Below are positions 51,614-60,598 of a DNA stretch of 64,000 nt, in pieces. Each line of letters opens with the position of its first letter. Within the stretch, counting starts at the first letter, position 1. The notes under the pieces were generated by a model, which ran no database searches, was not told the DNA's origin, and saw only the letters and a list, made by a program, of their open reading frames with translations. Both the position numbers and the translations under genes were made by a program. This stretch comes from Dyella tabacisoli (GTDB taxonomy: Bacteria; Pseudomonadota; Gammaproteobacteria; Xanthomonadales; Rhodanobacteraceae), in assembly GCF_003350925.1 (NCBI RefSeq), contig NZ_KZ857174.1, positions 186,001 through 250,000 of the forward strand. The letters are read 5' to 3'.

Positions 51614-53716
51614 TCAAGAGCTGACGCTGGATAGCGCCACGTAGGGTTCTTCCTGCGCGGTGGGGTGGTTGGCGCGCCAGGCTTTGACAAGCGCACGCAG
51701 GGCGAAGCCGGCCATGCTCAGCACCAGCAGCATGAATAAGCCGGTGAGCACCATGTCGACTGTGTTGTTAGTGATGATTTGATTCATCTCGGCCACACTC
51801 TTGGCGGGCGCCAGCAGCTTGCCGTCTTGCAGTGCCTGCGAATATTTCTGCGCGGCGGCGGTAAAGCTGATCGGGCCACTGAGTTTCTGCCAGCCGGCAG
51901 TGAGGGTGCATGTGACCAGCCAGATCGCCGGGATGCCCGGTACCCACAGATAGCGCTCGCGTTTGAGTTTCACCATGACCACGCTGGCGAGCATCAACGC
52001 GATCGCTGCCAGCATCTGGTTGGCAATGCCGAACAAGGGCCACAAGGTATTGATGCCGCCCAGCGGATCGACGGCGCCCTGATACAGAAAGTAACCCCAC
52101 AGACCGACGCAGATCATGGTGGCGAGCAAGTTGCCGATCCATGATTCGGTGTGCTTGAGCGGCGCGTAGATCAGACCGGCGATCTCTTGAATCATGAAGC
52201 GGCCCACGCGCGTGCCGGCATCCACGGTGGTGAGGATAAACAGCGCCTCGAACAGAATGGCGTAGTGGTACCAGAACGCCATGACCCCCTGGCCGGGAAG
52301 AATATTGTGCAGCAACTGCGCCATGCCGACCGCCAAGGTCGGCGCACCGCCGGTACGACTGAGGACGGTCGCTTCACCAATATTCTTGGCGGTATCGAGC
52401 AGCTCGGTGGGCGTCACCACAAAGCCCCATTGGCTGATCGTGGCGGCGGCGTCTTGCACGGTGGTGCCGATCAATGCGCCGGGGGAGTTCATCGCGAAGT
52501 ACACACCCGGATGCAGCGAGGCGGCAGCGATCAACGCCATGATGGCGACAAAGGCCTCCATCAACATGCCGCCGTAGCCGACCATGCGGGCCTCGCCCTC
52601 GTTACTGAGCAGCTTAGGTGTGGTGCCGGAGGCGATGATCGAATGCCAGCCTGATACCGCGCCGCAAGCGATGGTGATGAACAGGAACGGAAACAGATTG
52701 CCTTGGAACACCGGGCCGGTGCCGTCGATGAACTTGGTCACTGCCGGCATCTGCAGGTTCGGTGCGGCGATGAAGATTGCCAGCGCCAACACCAGTACGG
52801 TGCCGATCTTGAGAAAAGTGCTGAGGTAATCGCGCGGCGCCAGCAACAGCCATACCGGCAGCACCGACGCGCAAAAGCCATAGCCGATCAGTAGCCAGGC
52901 CATGGTCTTGGCATCGAAATTAAACGCCGCCGCCCATGTTGGCGAAGCGGCTACGTAAGCCCCCGACCAGATCGAGGTAAGCAACAGCACCAGGCCGATG
53001 ATCGATACCTCCAGAATTCGACCAGGGCGCAGCCAGCGCAAATAGACACCCATCAGCAAAGCGATCGGAATCGTGCAGGCCACGGTAAAGGTGCCCCAGG
53101 GGCTATGCGTGAGTGTTTTCACTACCACCAGCGCCAGCACCGCCAGCACGATCATCATCAACACCAGTACGCCGAACATGGCGACGATACCCGGTAGCGC
53201 GCCTAGTTCGTCACGCAGCATGTTGCCGAGCGACCGGCCATCGCGGCGCAGCGACAGGCCGAGAATCATGAAATCCTGCACCGCGCCGGCGAACACCACG
53301 CCGAACAGAATCCACAGCGTGCCGGGCAGATAACCCATTTGCGCCGCAAGCACCGGGCCGACCAGTGGACCGGCGCCGGCAATGGCGGCGAAATGATGGC
53401 CGAACACCACCCAGCGGTCGGTCGGCACGTAGTCCAGGCCATCGTTGCGCAGCACCGCCGGCGTGGCCCGGCTGGGATCCATCCGCAGCACTTTGTAGGC
53501 GATGAACTTGCTATAGAAGCGATAGCTGATAACGAATACCGAGATCGCGGCGGCGACCAGCCAGATCGCATTGATCGGCTCGTCGCGGCGTAGCGCCACC
53601 ACGCCCAGGCAGCACGCACCGATAACGGCGATAACAGCCCAAAGCAATTTGCTTGCTGGGCTCATGGGGGTAACTACCGCTGGAGTATTCCCAGAAGGGG
53701 TAGCGACGGTTTGCAT
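51614..53716 (-). CDS. cstA: Carbon starvation protein CstA (pyruvate/peptide transporter)
   Basis: The 700-residue protein has about 16-18 helices. It begins MQTVATPSGNTPAVVTPMSPASKLLWAVIAVIGACCLGV and contains RNDGLDYVPTDRWVVFGHHFAAIAGAGPLVGPVLAAQMGYLPGTLWILFGVVFAGAVQDFMIL, the strongest CstA signature, and the SGWHSIIASGTTPKLL loop. CstA imports pyruvate or peptides during carbon limitation in E. coli. The ATG at 53716 has AGGGAGAGG 5 bases upstream. It forms an operon with the YbdD-like gene. Length matches E. coli CstA (about 701). Confidence 0.95.
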   Translation of the reverse strand: MQTVATPSGNTPAVVTPMSPASKLLWAVIAVIGACCLGVVALRRDEPINAIWLVAAAISVFVISYRFYSKFIAYKVLRMDPSRATPAVLRNDGLDYVPTDRWVVFGHHFAAIAGAGPLVGPVLAAQMGYLPGTLWILFGVVFAGAVQDFMILGLSLRRDGRSLGNMLRDELGALPGIVAMFGVLVLMMIVLAVLALVVVKTLTHSPWGTFTVACTIPIALLMGVYLRWLRPGRILEVSIIGLVLLLTSIWSGAYVAASPTWAAAFNFDAKTMAWLLIGYGFCASVLPVWLLLAPRDYLSTFLKIGTVLVLALAIFIAAPNLQMPAVTKFIDGTGPVFQGNLFPFLFITIACGAVSGWHSIIASGTTPKLLSNEGEARMVGYGGMLMEAFVAIMALIAAASLHPGVYFAMNSPGALIGTTVQDAAATISQWGFVVTPTELLDTAKNIGEATVLSRTGGAPTLAVGMAQLLHNILPGQGVMAFWYHYAILFEALFILTTVDAGTRVGRFMIQEIAGLIYAPLKHTESWIGNLLATMICVGLWGYFLYQGAVDPLGGINTLWPLFGIANQMLAAIALMLASVVMVKLKRERYLWVPGIPAIWLVTCTLTAGWQKLSGPISFTAAAQKYSQALQDGKLLAPAKSVAEMNQIITNNTVDMVLTGLFMLLVLSMAGFALRALVKAWRANHPTAQEEPYVALSSVSS

Positions 53717-53839
53717 GATGGCCTCTCCCTGAACAGACCTTGCAAGAGTCGCCCCCATGGCCGCAGTGGTCAATGCCATGTCGGTTCTGCGGGCATTAGC
53801 CTTTGGTCGAATAGGAGCGGTTACGGCAGCCGGTCCCTT

Positions 53840-53857
53840 TTTGAACAGGCTCTTTGC
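53840..53857. repeat. Single GAACAGGCTCTT repeat arm
   Basis: TTTTGAACAGGCTCTTTGCG matches the right arm of the hairpin at 56954-57013 but has no partner arm nearby. A similar single arm, TTTGAACGGGCTCTTA, is at 58087-58102. They are probably decayed copies of one short palindromic repeat. Confidence 0.6.
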
Positions 53858-53937
53858 GAGGCTTTCCCATAGTCACACTGGCAACACCGGCTCGGCGTAC
53901 ACTGCCTCCTCCTTCGGCCCGTCGGAGTGCATACGTC

Positions 53938-54747
53938 ATGCGTGCTTCCCATCGTTATAGCTTGCTTGGACTCACCATCGCTTTTGCCGCCATCCCAGTT
54001 GCCGCCGGCGCCTATCAGCTCAAGGATCTGCTCAAGCAGGCAACGCAGGCCACGCAATCTCCGAATGCCTCGTCGAATCTGGGGGCCAATCTGCCCACTA
54101 GCGATATCGCCGCCGGCCTCAAGGAAACGCTGGCCAAAGGTACTACCAGTGCCATCAATAGCCTTGGCCGCAACGATGGTTTCTGGAAGAACGCGGCGGT
54201 GCGCATTCCACTGCCTGGCAAGCTCAAGCAAGTGGGCGATCTGGCGCGCAAGCTCGGGCAGGGGCAGCGGGTGGACGATTTTGAGCTGAGTCTTAACCGC
54301 GCCGCCGAGAAAGCGGTGCCGCAGGTGGCGGATCTGTTCGGTGATGCGATTCGCAAGATGACGCTTGACGACGCGCGCGGCATCCTTACCGGTGGCGATC
54401 ATGCGGCCACCGATTATTTCCGTCGGGTCGCCGGTGATGCGTTGACCCAACGCATTCATCCCATCGTGGCTCAGGCCACCGACAGCGTCGGCGTGACCCA
54501 GAAGTACAAAGCGCTCACTTCAAGTGCGGGCGAAGGCGGCGGCGGGCTTGGCGGTGCATTGGGTTCGCTGGGCGCGCTCACTGGCGGCAAGGCGGGCAAG
54601 GGCGGCAACTCGCTGAATCTGGATGATTACGTCACCTCGAAGACGATTGACGGCTTATTCACCACGATCGGCTCGCAAGAGAAGTCGATTCGCGATAACC
54701 CGGCGGCGCGCAGCACGGACCTGTTGAAGAAGGTCTTCGGCGGCTAG
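53938..54747 (+). CDS. DUF4197 domain exported protein
   Basis: The 269-residue protein has a signal (residues 1-23, [14 protein letters not shown]) and then the DUF4197 domain: [103 protein letters not shown]. It ends with [47 protein letters not shown] glycine-rich insert (about 205-227) is variable. The function of DUF4197 is unknown; it is found in many Gram-negative bacteria. The ATG at 53938 gives the signal peptide. Confidence 0.9.
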   Translation: MRASHRYSLLGLTIAFAAIPVAAGAYQLKDLLKQATQATQSPNASSNLGANLPTSDIAAGLKETLAKGTTSAINSLGRNDGFWKNAAVRIPLPGKLKQVGDLARKLGQGQRVDDFELSLNRAAEKAVPQVADLFGDAIRKMTLDDARGILTGGDHAATDYFRRVAGDALTQRIHPIVAQATDSVGVTQKYKALTSSAGEGGGGLGGALGSLGALTGGKAGKGGNSLNLDDYVTSKTIDGLFTTIGSQEKSIRDNPAARSTDLLKKVFGG

Positions 54748-54829
54748 TCGTCCGCGGTCTGGAAGGGCTTGTATTTGGTACGTATCGACCACAGTCCACT
54801 TCACAACGTTTCCTGATAGCGAGACCGCA

Positions 54830-55369
54830 ATGATTCGCGAGATTTTGAAAATGGGCGATCCGCGTTTGCTGCGCATCGCACCCTTAGTGCCGCCGAACAT
54901 GGTCGGTAGCGCGGAGCTGGATACGCTGATCGCCGACATGTTCGAGACCATGCACGATGCCGGCGGCGTGGGCCTGGCTGCGCCGCAGATCGGGGTGGAC
55001 CTGCAATTGGTGATTTTCGGTTTCGATAGCTCCGAGCGCTATCCCGACGCGCCGCCGGTGCCGCAGACGATTCTGCTCAATCCGGTAATTACGCCTTTGT
55101 CGCAAGACATGGAAGAAGGCTGGGAGGGCTGCCTGTCGGTGCCGGGTTTGCGCGGTGCGGTGAATCGCTACACGCTGATTCGCTACGAAGGTATTGACCC
55201 CAAGGGCGAGCGTATCGAGCGCACCGCCGAAGGCTTTCATGCGCGGGTCGTGCAGCACGAATGCGATCACCTGATCGGCCGCTTATATCCATCGCGTATC
55301 ACCGATTTCAGCAAGTTCGGCTACACTGAAGTGCTGTTTCCCGGCATGGATCCGGGCATGGACGAGTGA
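54830..55369 (+). CDS. def: Peptide deformylase
   Basis: The 179-residue metalloenzyme removes the formyl group from nascent proteins. It has the three family motifs [10 protein letters not shown] (about 46-55), EGCLSVP with metal ligand Cys101, and HECDHLIG with ligands His143 and His147 and catalytic Glu144. The C-terminus is longer than E. coli Def ([20 protein letters not shown]) as in the type I variants of Xanthomonadales. It is not next to fmt, so it may be a second deformylase, but the window cannot show that. The Shine-Dalgarno is weak. Confidence 0.95.
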   Translation: MIREILKMGDPRLLRIAPLVPPNMVGSAELDTLIADMFETMHDAGGVGLAAPQIGVDLQLVIFGFDSSERYPDAPPVPQTILLNPVITPLSQDMEEGWEGCLSVPGLRGAVNRYTLIRYEGIDPKGERIERTAEGFHARVVQHECDHLIGRLYPSRITDFSKFGYTEVLFPGMDPGMDE

Positions 55370-55416
55370 AAACTGCACCACCTCCCTTGAACAAGTTCTA
55401 AGGGAGGTGGTGTTGG

Positions 55417-56796
55417 CTAGGCGCTGGCTTCCGGTTGTGGGCGCGCAGCAAGTCCTAACACGCGGTACAACACAGTCAACAGCACCAGCCACAGCGGGCC
55501 GACGATCAACGCAACGCGCGTATCGGGAAAGTAGGCCATCAGGCCGATCACCAAAACCAGAAATGCCAGCGCAATCCATGAGCCGTAGGGATAGAACGGC
55601 ATGCGGAACACCAGCCCATCGCGCTCGGCAGCCGTCAGGTTGCGGCGGAATTTCATCTGCGAGATCAGGATCACTCCCCAGGTCCAGATCGCCGCGAAGG
55701 TCGAGATAGCCGTTACCCAGACGAATACTTTTTCCGGCACCAGGTAGTTGAGCAGTACCCCAAGTAGCAGGGCGACGATCGATACCAGCACGGCGCGGCT
55801 GGGTACGCCGCCTTTCGATGTCGTGGCGAAGGCGCGCGGCGCCTGGTCTTGCTGGGCGAGGTTGTAGAGCATGCGGCCCGTGCTGTAGATGCCGCCGTTG
55901 CAAGAAGACAGCGCCGCCGTCAGCACGACGAAGTTGATGATGCCGGCTGCCGATTTGATGCCTAGCCTTTCGAAGGTCATGACAAACGGACTGCCATGCG
56001 TTCCCAGTTCGTTCCATGGGTAAATCGACATGATTACGAACAAGGCGCCGACATAGAAAATCAGAATGCGCCAGAACACGGAGTTGATCGCCTGGGGAAT
56101 CGATTTGTTTGGATTGGCCGCTTCGCCCGCGGTCAGGCCGACCATCTCCACCCCGAGGTAGGCGAACATCACCATCTGCAGCGCCATCAGCATGCCGCGC
56201 GCACCGTTGGGGAAAAGGCCGCCGTGCGTCCACAGGTTGCTGATGCCGGTTGGGGTTCCATGATTGCCCAGGCCGAACACGATCATGCCGGCGCCGCCGA
56301 CAATCATCAGCACGATGGTGACGACCTTTATCATCGCGAACCAGAACTCGAATTCGCCATAGGCGCGCACCGCTGCCAGGTTGACCGCGCCCATCGCGGC
56401 CATCGCCGCCAATGCCCAGATCCACTGCGGCACGTCTGGAAACCAGACGCTCATATAAATACCGACCGCGGTAATTTCGGCAACACATGTCACCAGCCAC
56501 ATGAACCAGTAGTTCCAGCCGGTGAGATAGCCTGCCAGCGGGCCGAGATAATCCTGTGCGTAGCGGCTGAAAGAGCCGGCGACCGGGTTGTGTACCGCCA
56601 TTTCCCCGAGCGCGCGCATGATGATGAAGATCGCCGCGCCGCCCAAGATGTACGACAGCAGGATCGCCGGGCCGGCCAATTTGATCGCATTGGCCGAGCC
56701 CAGGAAAAGGCCTACGCCAATGGCCGAGCCTAAGGCCATCAAGCGGATATGACGTTCCCCAAGGCCGCGTTTCAGCGCTTGTTCGTTCGCATGCAT
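55417..56796 (-). CDS. Amino acid permease, APC/AAT family (ProY-like)
   Basis: The 459-residue transporter has twelve predicted helices. It starts MHANEQALKRGLGERHIRLMALGSAIGVGLFLGSANAIKLAGPAILLSYILGGAAIFIIMRALGEMAVHNPVAGSFSRYA, the classic AAT opening with the unwound GSAIGVGLF binding segment. The second half has LSSCNGGIYSTGRMLYNLAQQDQAPRAFATTSKGGVPSRAVL and FRRNLTAAERDGLVFRMPFYPYGSW. The closest remembered group is proline-specific ProY, but aromatic or GABA permeases look similar, so the substrate is left open. The start at 56796 fits the family length (about 457). Confidence 0.9.
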   Translation of the reverse strand: MHANEQALKRGLGERHIRLMALGSAIGVGLFLGSANAIKLAGPAILLSYILGGAAIFIIMRALGEMAVHNPVAGSFSRYAQDYLGPLAGYLTGWNYWFMWLVTCVAEITAVGIYMSVWFPDVPQWIWALAAMAAMGAVNLAAVRAYGEFEFWFAMIKVVTIVLMIVGGAGMIVFGLGNHGTPTGISNLWTHGGLFPNGARGMLMALQMVMFAYLGVEMVGLTAGEAANPNKSIPQAINSVFWRILIFYVGALFVIMSIYPWNELGTHGSPFVMTFERLGIKSAAGIINFVVLTAALSSCNGGIYSTGRMLYNLAQQDQAPRAFATTSKGGVPSRAVLVSIVALLLGVLLNYLVPEKVFVWVTAISTFAAIWTWGVILISQMKFRRNLTAAERDGLVFRMPFYPYGSWIALAFLVLVIGLMAYFPDTRVALIVGPLWLVLLTVLYRVLGLAARPQPEASA

Positions 56797-56953
56797 GTGG
56801 CGTATCCGTTGTGGTGTTAGAGCCTGTTCAAGACTTCTCAAGCAACTCGACGCGAGCTGCTCAGCGATCGTAAACAGGTTCTCTGGGAGCGGATAGGCTA
56901 CCGGATGGATGAGTTGACAAGTGAGGGCGGCAGCCGGCTGCTTGCACTCGTTG

Positions 56954-57013
56954 TAAGAGCCTGTTCAACGGCTTCCCGGCGCGGGCCACGGGGAGCCTTT
57001 GAACAGGCTCTTA
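56954..57013. repeat. Long palindromic repeat with GAGCCTGTTCAA arms
   Basis: TAAGAGCCTGTTCAA (56954-56968) is a perfect 15-bp match to the reverse complement at 56999-57013, and inner GGCTTCCC pairs with GGGGAGCC at 56990-56997 with one wobble. The hairpin lies just past the stop of the minus-strand regulator gene, so it may also act as its terminator. A related left arm, AGAGCCTGTTCAAG, is at 56819-56832. Confidence 0.8.
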
Positions 57014-57016
57014 GAG

Positions 57017-57397
57017 TTAGTCTCTTTCAGCCAGATGTTCGAGCAAGAGCAGCATGGCTTTACGCTGCTCTCGCGGCAGGTTGCCGATCAAGCCGATCAA
57101 ACGGGACTGCTCGCGACTCTCGATATGGTAGAGCGCCGCGACATCTTGCACTTTGCCGTACTCAGTAGGTGTGCCGCGTCCAGTAGCCAGCCACTCGAAA
57201 CTCACGCCGAGGCGGTGGGCTAAATCCAGCATGCGGCTCAGGGTCGGCAGGCACAGGCCGCCGAGCCATTTGCGTGCGGTTTCGTCAGAAACATCGAAGC
57301 GTGCGGCGACATGCCCAGTGCGGCCGCGTTTTCCCACGCCCGCCAGATCAAGCGAGATGTGCAGACGCTGTGAAAACTCGTGTTGGGATGATGCCAA
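57017..57397 (-). CDS. XRE-family helix-turn-helix repressor-like protein
   Basis: The 126-residue protein has a phage-repressor-type HTH (about residues 25-72): VAARFDVSDETARKWLGGLCLPTLSRMLDLAHRLGVSFEWLATGRG, followed by a short C-terminal helix-rich part (SREQSRLIGLIGNLPREQRKAMLLLLEHLAERD). The start is TTG at 57397, supported by GGAG 6 bases upstream; no ATG is available. It is divergent from the unknown gene at 57588, and two palindromes lie between them. It lacks a LexA-like peptidase domain. Likely a local repressor of itself and its neighbour; this is inference. Confidence 0.85.
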   Translation of the reverse strand: MASSQHEFSQRLHISLDLAGVGKRGRTGHVAARFDVSDETARKWLGGLCLPTLSRMLDLAHRLGVSFEWLATGRGTPTEYGKVQDVAALYHIESREQSRLIGLIGNLPREQRKAMLLLLEHLAERD

Positions 57398-57493
57398 GAG
57401 CGACTCCGTTCGTACGCCGCGCGCGACATTCCTTTAGTCGGCGGTGCTGGAAACAAGAGTCGGTATTGTTATGTATTCGTCTGCCTGGATATG

Positions 57494-57530
57494 CAATCAC
57501 GGATTGTATGTTCCGACAATTTGTGATTGT
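57494..57530. promoter_or_regulatory. Two candidate operators between HTH gene and unknown gene
   Basis: CAATC-ACG-GATTG (57494-57506) and ACAAT-TTGTG-ATTGT (57516-57530) are short palindromes whose centres lie 23 bases apart, about two helical turns. They share the half-site CAAT/ATTG and lie in a visibly AT-richer island of the 190-base divergent region. Confidence 0.55.
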
Positions 57531-57587
57531 ATTTCCGGGCAGTGCATTCGTTTACGACGATACACGTGGTGACACATGGAGAGGCAC

Positions 57588-58055
57588 ATGGAAGGTAACA
57601 AGACAGGGCTGCAACCGTCGACACCCCAGCTTAACGGCGAATACGCCGAAGAAACTGCCGAGCTGGGCGATATCGATTATCCGATCACTCAGCTCGATCA
57701 ATTGCTCAACGACCTGCAAGGCAATGCCGCGGTGGCGGCAGGCGACGACGGCTTGGCTCGTTTTGGCGAATCGCGCTTACGCGCTATTCGCACCAATGCC
57801 CTGGCGCAATCGGCGGCGGCCTGGCTAGCCGAACAGGCGTTGCGCGATGTCATGCAAGGGACCGATGCCTGGACCGGCACTCAGTCGGCGCGCGTGCTGT
57901 TCGATCACCAAAACCAGTTACGCGAAGAGAGTTTGCGCTGGCGACTGCTGGCCGAGCGCGCGGCGACTTACCTGCTAAACCCGGAGCTGGCACGCGAACA
58001 TGCTCGTCATTGGCTGGGCGAGAGTTGCGCCAGGGATGAGTATCCGGGGTTATAG
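57588..58055 (+). CDS. Unknown protein divergent from the HTH regulator
   Basis: The 155-residue protein is probably soluble and helical. Its N-terminal 40 residues are polar and acidic (EGNKTGLQPSTPQLNGEYAEETAELGDIDYP), then helical stretches such as SRLRAIRTNALAQSAAAWLAEQALRDVMQ and EESLRWRLLAERAATYLLNPELAREHARHWLGE. No signal, membrane segment or recognised motif is seen. The ATG at 57588 has GGAGAGG just upstream; the ATG at 57576 overlaps that site and is less likely. It may be controlled by the divergent HTH protein. Whether it is toxin, antitoxin or a host factor cannot be said. Confidence 0.7.
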   Translation: MEGNKTGLQPSTPQLNGEYAEETAELGDIDYPITQLDQLLNDLQGNAAVAAGDDGLARFGESRLRAIRTNALAQSAAAWLAEQALRDVMQGTDAWTGTQSARVLFDHQNQLREESLRWRLLAERAATYLLNPELAREHARHWLGESCARDEYPGL

Positions 58056-58234
58056 GCCGGGTTGCAGGCATTGAGTCTGGCGTGGCTTTGAACGGGCTCT
58101 TACACGATCCAGTTCGGGGCCTGTCCCCGGCCGAGGGCGTTCGTGCTGCACCGCCAGACTCGGTACGCCTATCGGCACGCTATCCTAGGCGCTTGTCTTA
58201 GCCGCCAGGAACCAGCCATGCAGGATGTGCTTTT

Positions 58235-60265
58235 GTGAGTGCGAACCTTTCGACCAGCGCCGAGTCGCGCAAAGAGCTAACCCTCCGTGGCCTGATTCTG
58301 GGCGTTGTCATCACCTTGGTGTTCACCGCCGCCAATGTGTTTTTTGGGCTCAAGGCGGGCCTCACGTTCGCCACGTCGATTCCGGCGGCGGTGATCTCGA
58401 TGGCGATCCTGCGGCAGTTCAAGGGCGTCACGGTTCAAGAAAACAATATCGTGCAGACCGTCGCCTCGGCGGCAGGCACCTTGTCTTCGATCATCTTCGT
58501 GTTGCCCGGCCTCATCATGATCGGCTGGTGGAACGGGTTTCCGTATTGGGTTTCGTTCGGTATCTGCGCGCTCGGCGGCATTCTCGGCGTGATGTATTCG
58601 ATCCCCCTGCGCCGTGCGCTGGTGACCAACTCCGATCTGCCGTACCCCGAAGGCGTCGCCTGTGCCGAGGTGCTCAAGGTCGGTGGCGGCGAAGTCGACC
58701 CCAACTGCACCGCCGAGGAGCTGGCCGCTGGCGTGGAAAGCAGTCGCGCCGGACTGCTTGCCGTCGTCTGGGGTTCGATCACCTCGGCCTTGTTCGCCGT
58801 GGTAGTTGCCACCCAGGTATTCGCCAGCGATGTGGCGCAGTATTTCCGTGTGGGCAGCAAAGGCAGCGTCAGCGGCTACGACTTCAATCTCTCGTTTGCC
58901 CTGTTCGCCGTCGGTCACCTGGTGGGCCTGTGGGTCGGTGTGGCGCTGCTGGTCGGTTTCTTCATCGCCTGGGGCGGTGCGGTGCCGTATTACTCCTGGC
59001 TCAATCCATTGGCCGGTGTGGCGGCCGATGTGGCGCAGGCCACGTGGAGCCATAAGGTGCGTTTTCTCGGTGCCGGCACCATCGGCATCGCAGCCATCTG
59101 GACCTTGGCGAAACTGGTCAAGCCAGTGGTCAGCGGCCTGACCTCGGCCATGGCCGCGTCGCGTGTGCGTGCTGCCGGTGCGGCGCATACCTTGCCGCGC
59201 ACCGAACGCGATATTCCGATCGGCCTGGTCGGCATCATCACGCTGGTTTGCCTGGTGCCGATCGCCTGGCTGCTCGCTGACTTCAGTATCACCGCTCACT
59301 TGGGCGATCACGTGGTGCTGTTGGTCGCCGGTGGCTTGATCTATATCGTGTTGATGAGCTTTTTCGTCTCTGCCGTGTGCGGCTATATGGCGGGCCTGAT
59401 CGGCTCGTCGAACAGCCCGCTCTCCGGCGTGGGCATCCTGGTGGTGATCGGCGCGGCCCTGTTGCTGGTGGTCGGGGTGAAGCCCCTGCTGCCTGCCGAT
59501 GCCGGCAAGGCGCTGGTGGCGTTCGCACTGTTCGCCACTGCCGTGGTGTTCGCTGTCGCGACCATCGCCAATAACAATCTGCAGGATCTGAAAACCGGCC
59601 AGTTGGTCGATGCGACACCGTGGCGGCAGCAGGTCGCCTTGATCGTCGGTGTGGTGGTGGGTGCGGCAATCATTCCGCCCACGCTCGATCTGCTCAATCA
59701 CGCTTATGGCTTTGCCGGTGTGGCCGGTGCAGACCCGGCACGCGCGTTGCCGGCCCCTCAGGCGGCATTGATTTCCGCATTGGCCCAGGGCGTGATCCAG
59801 GGCAATCTCGATTGGAACCTGATCGGCATCGGCGCGTTGGTCGGGGCGGTAATCATCGCGCTGGACGAAGTGTTTTCGCGTACCAGCAAGTCGGTGCGCC
59901 TGCCGCCCTTGGCGGTGGGCCTGGGTATCTACCTGCCGACCTCGACCACCTTGATGATCGTCGTGGGCGCCTTCGTCGGCTGGTATTTCGACAAGCGCGC
60001 GGATCGCACCGCCAAGCCCGAGGCCGTCAAGCAACTGGGCGTATTGCTGGCCTCTGGCATGATCGTCGGCGAGAGCATCATCGGCGTGCTGTTGGCGGCG
60101 CTGGTGGTGTTCTCCGGCAAGGCGGCGCCGCTGGGCCTGGTCGGCGATGGCTTTGCCACGGCAGCCATCTGGATCGGTGGCATCGCATTCGCGGCTGTCA
60201 TGATCGTTCTCTATGCTTGGATCACTCGCCTGGGGCGGGCGGGGGATGTTGTCCCGGCGCGTTAA
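58235..60265 (+). CDS. OPT family oligopeptide transporter
   Basis: The 676-residue integral membrane protein has about 15-16 helices. It shows the prokaryotic OPT pattern: ELTLRGLILGVVITLVFTAANVFFGLKAGLTFATSIPAAVISMAIL, NNIVQTVASAAGTLSSIIFVLPGLIMIG, NSDLPYPEGVACAEVLKVG, and SAVCGYMAGLIGSSNSPLSGVGI in the second half. Members take up small peptides or metal-siderophore conjugates driven by protons. The start is GTG at 58235 with AGGAT about 9 bases upstream. It is transcribed alone, with a repeat-bearing gap of 333 bases before mprF. Confidence 0.92.
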   Translation: MSANLSTSAESRKELTLRGLILGVVITLVFTAANVFFGLKAGLTFATSIPAAVISMAILRQFKGVTVQENNIVQTVASAAGTLSSIIFVLPGLIMIGWWNGFPYWVSFGICALGGILGVMYSIPLRRALVTNSDLPYPEGVACAEVLKVGGGEVDPNCTAEELAAGVESSRAGLLAVVWGSITSALFAVVVATQVFASDVAQYFRVGSKGSVSGYDFNLSFALFAVGHLVGLWVGVALLVGFFIAWGGAVPYYSWLNPLAGVAADVAQATWSHKVRFLGAGTIGIAAIWTLAKLVKPVVSGLTSAMAASRVRAAGAAHTLPRTERDIPIGLVGIITLVCLVPIAWLLADFSITAHLGDHVVLLVAGGLIYIVLMSFFVSAVCGYMAGLIGSSNSPLSGVGILVVIGAALLLVVGVKPLLPADAGKALVAFALFATAVVFAVATIANNNLQDLKTGQLVDATPWRQQVALIVGVVVGAAIIPPTLDLLNHAYGFAGVAGADPARALPAPQAALISALAQGVIQGNLDWNLIGIGALVGAVIIALDEVFSRTSKSVRLPPLAVGLGIYLPTSTTLMIVVGAFVGWYFDKRADRTAKPEAVKQLGVLLASGMIVGESIIGVLLAALVVFSGKAAPLGLVGDGFATAAIWIGGIAFAAVMIVLYAWITRLGRAGDVVPAR

Positions 60266-60283
60266 CCGGACGAGCTTCGTTGC

Positions 60284-60402
60284 TCCTCCCCCTGTTAACA
60301 GGGGGAAGTCGGGAGGGGGACGCCTTGCGATGAGGCTGAACCCTTTCCCATTACTGCCCGTGACCCGGAGGGAGTCCCTTTGCCGGGACGAGCAGGGGAG
60401 GG
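60284..60402. repeat. Palindromic repeat plus nested module upstream of mprF
   Basis: CTCCCCCTGTTAACAGGGGG (60285-60304 region) is the C-rich/G-rich palindrome, with a following GGGAGGGGG. At about 60364-60391 a second piece, GGAGGGAGTCCCTTTGCCGG, is the reverse complement of the module nested in copy C (GTCCCGAAAAGGGGACTCCC) with a few changes. An open frame crossing 60213-60644 is not believed. Nothing else was recognised in the gap 60266-60598. Confidence 0.65.
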
Positions 60403-60598
60403 AGCTGACTGCCGGTGGGGGAAAGAGGCCTAATACCGTTACGACCGGCTATGCTTACCGACTGCCGCGCATCCGCGACCTGACCCCTTATGTTGTGGAT
60501 GCCGTTTTCAGGCGGGCGGTGTTTGATAGCGAAGGCGCTGCCGGTGATGAGCTGGCGACGCGCAACGCACTGATTCATATCATGGAGGTTGTTGGCGC

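Noticed and set aside
58277-60034. 585-codon frame antisense to the OPT transporter
   Set aside because: The His/Gln/Arg/Asp-rich translation is the typical reverse complement of membrane protein codons.
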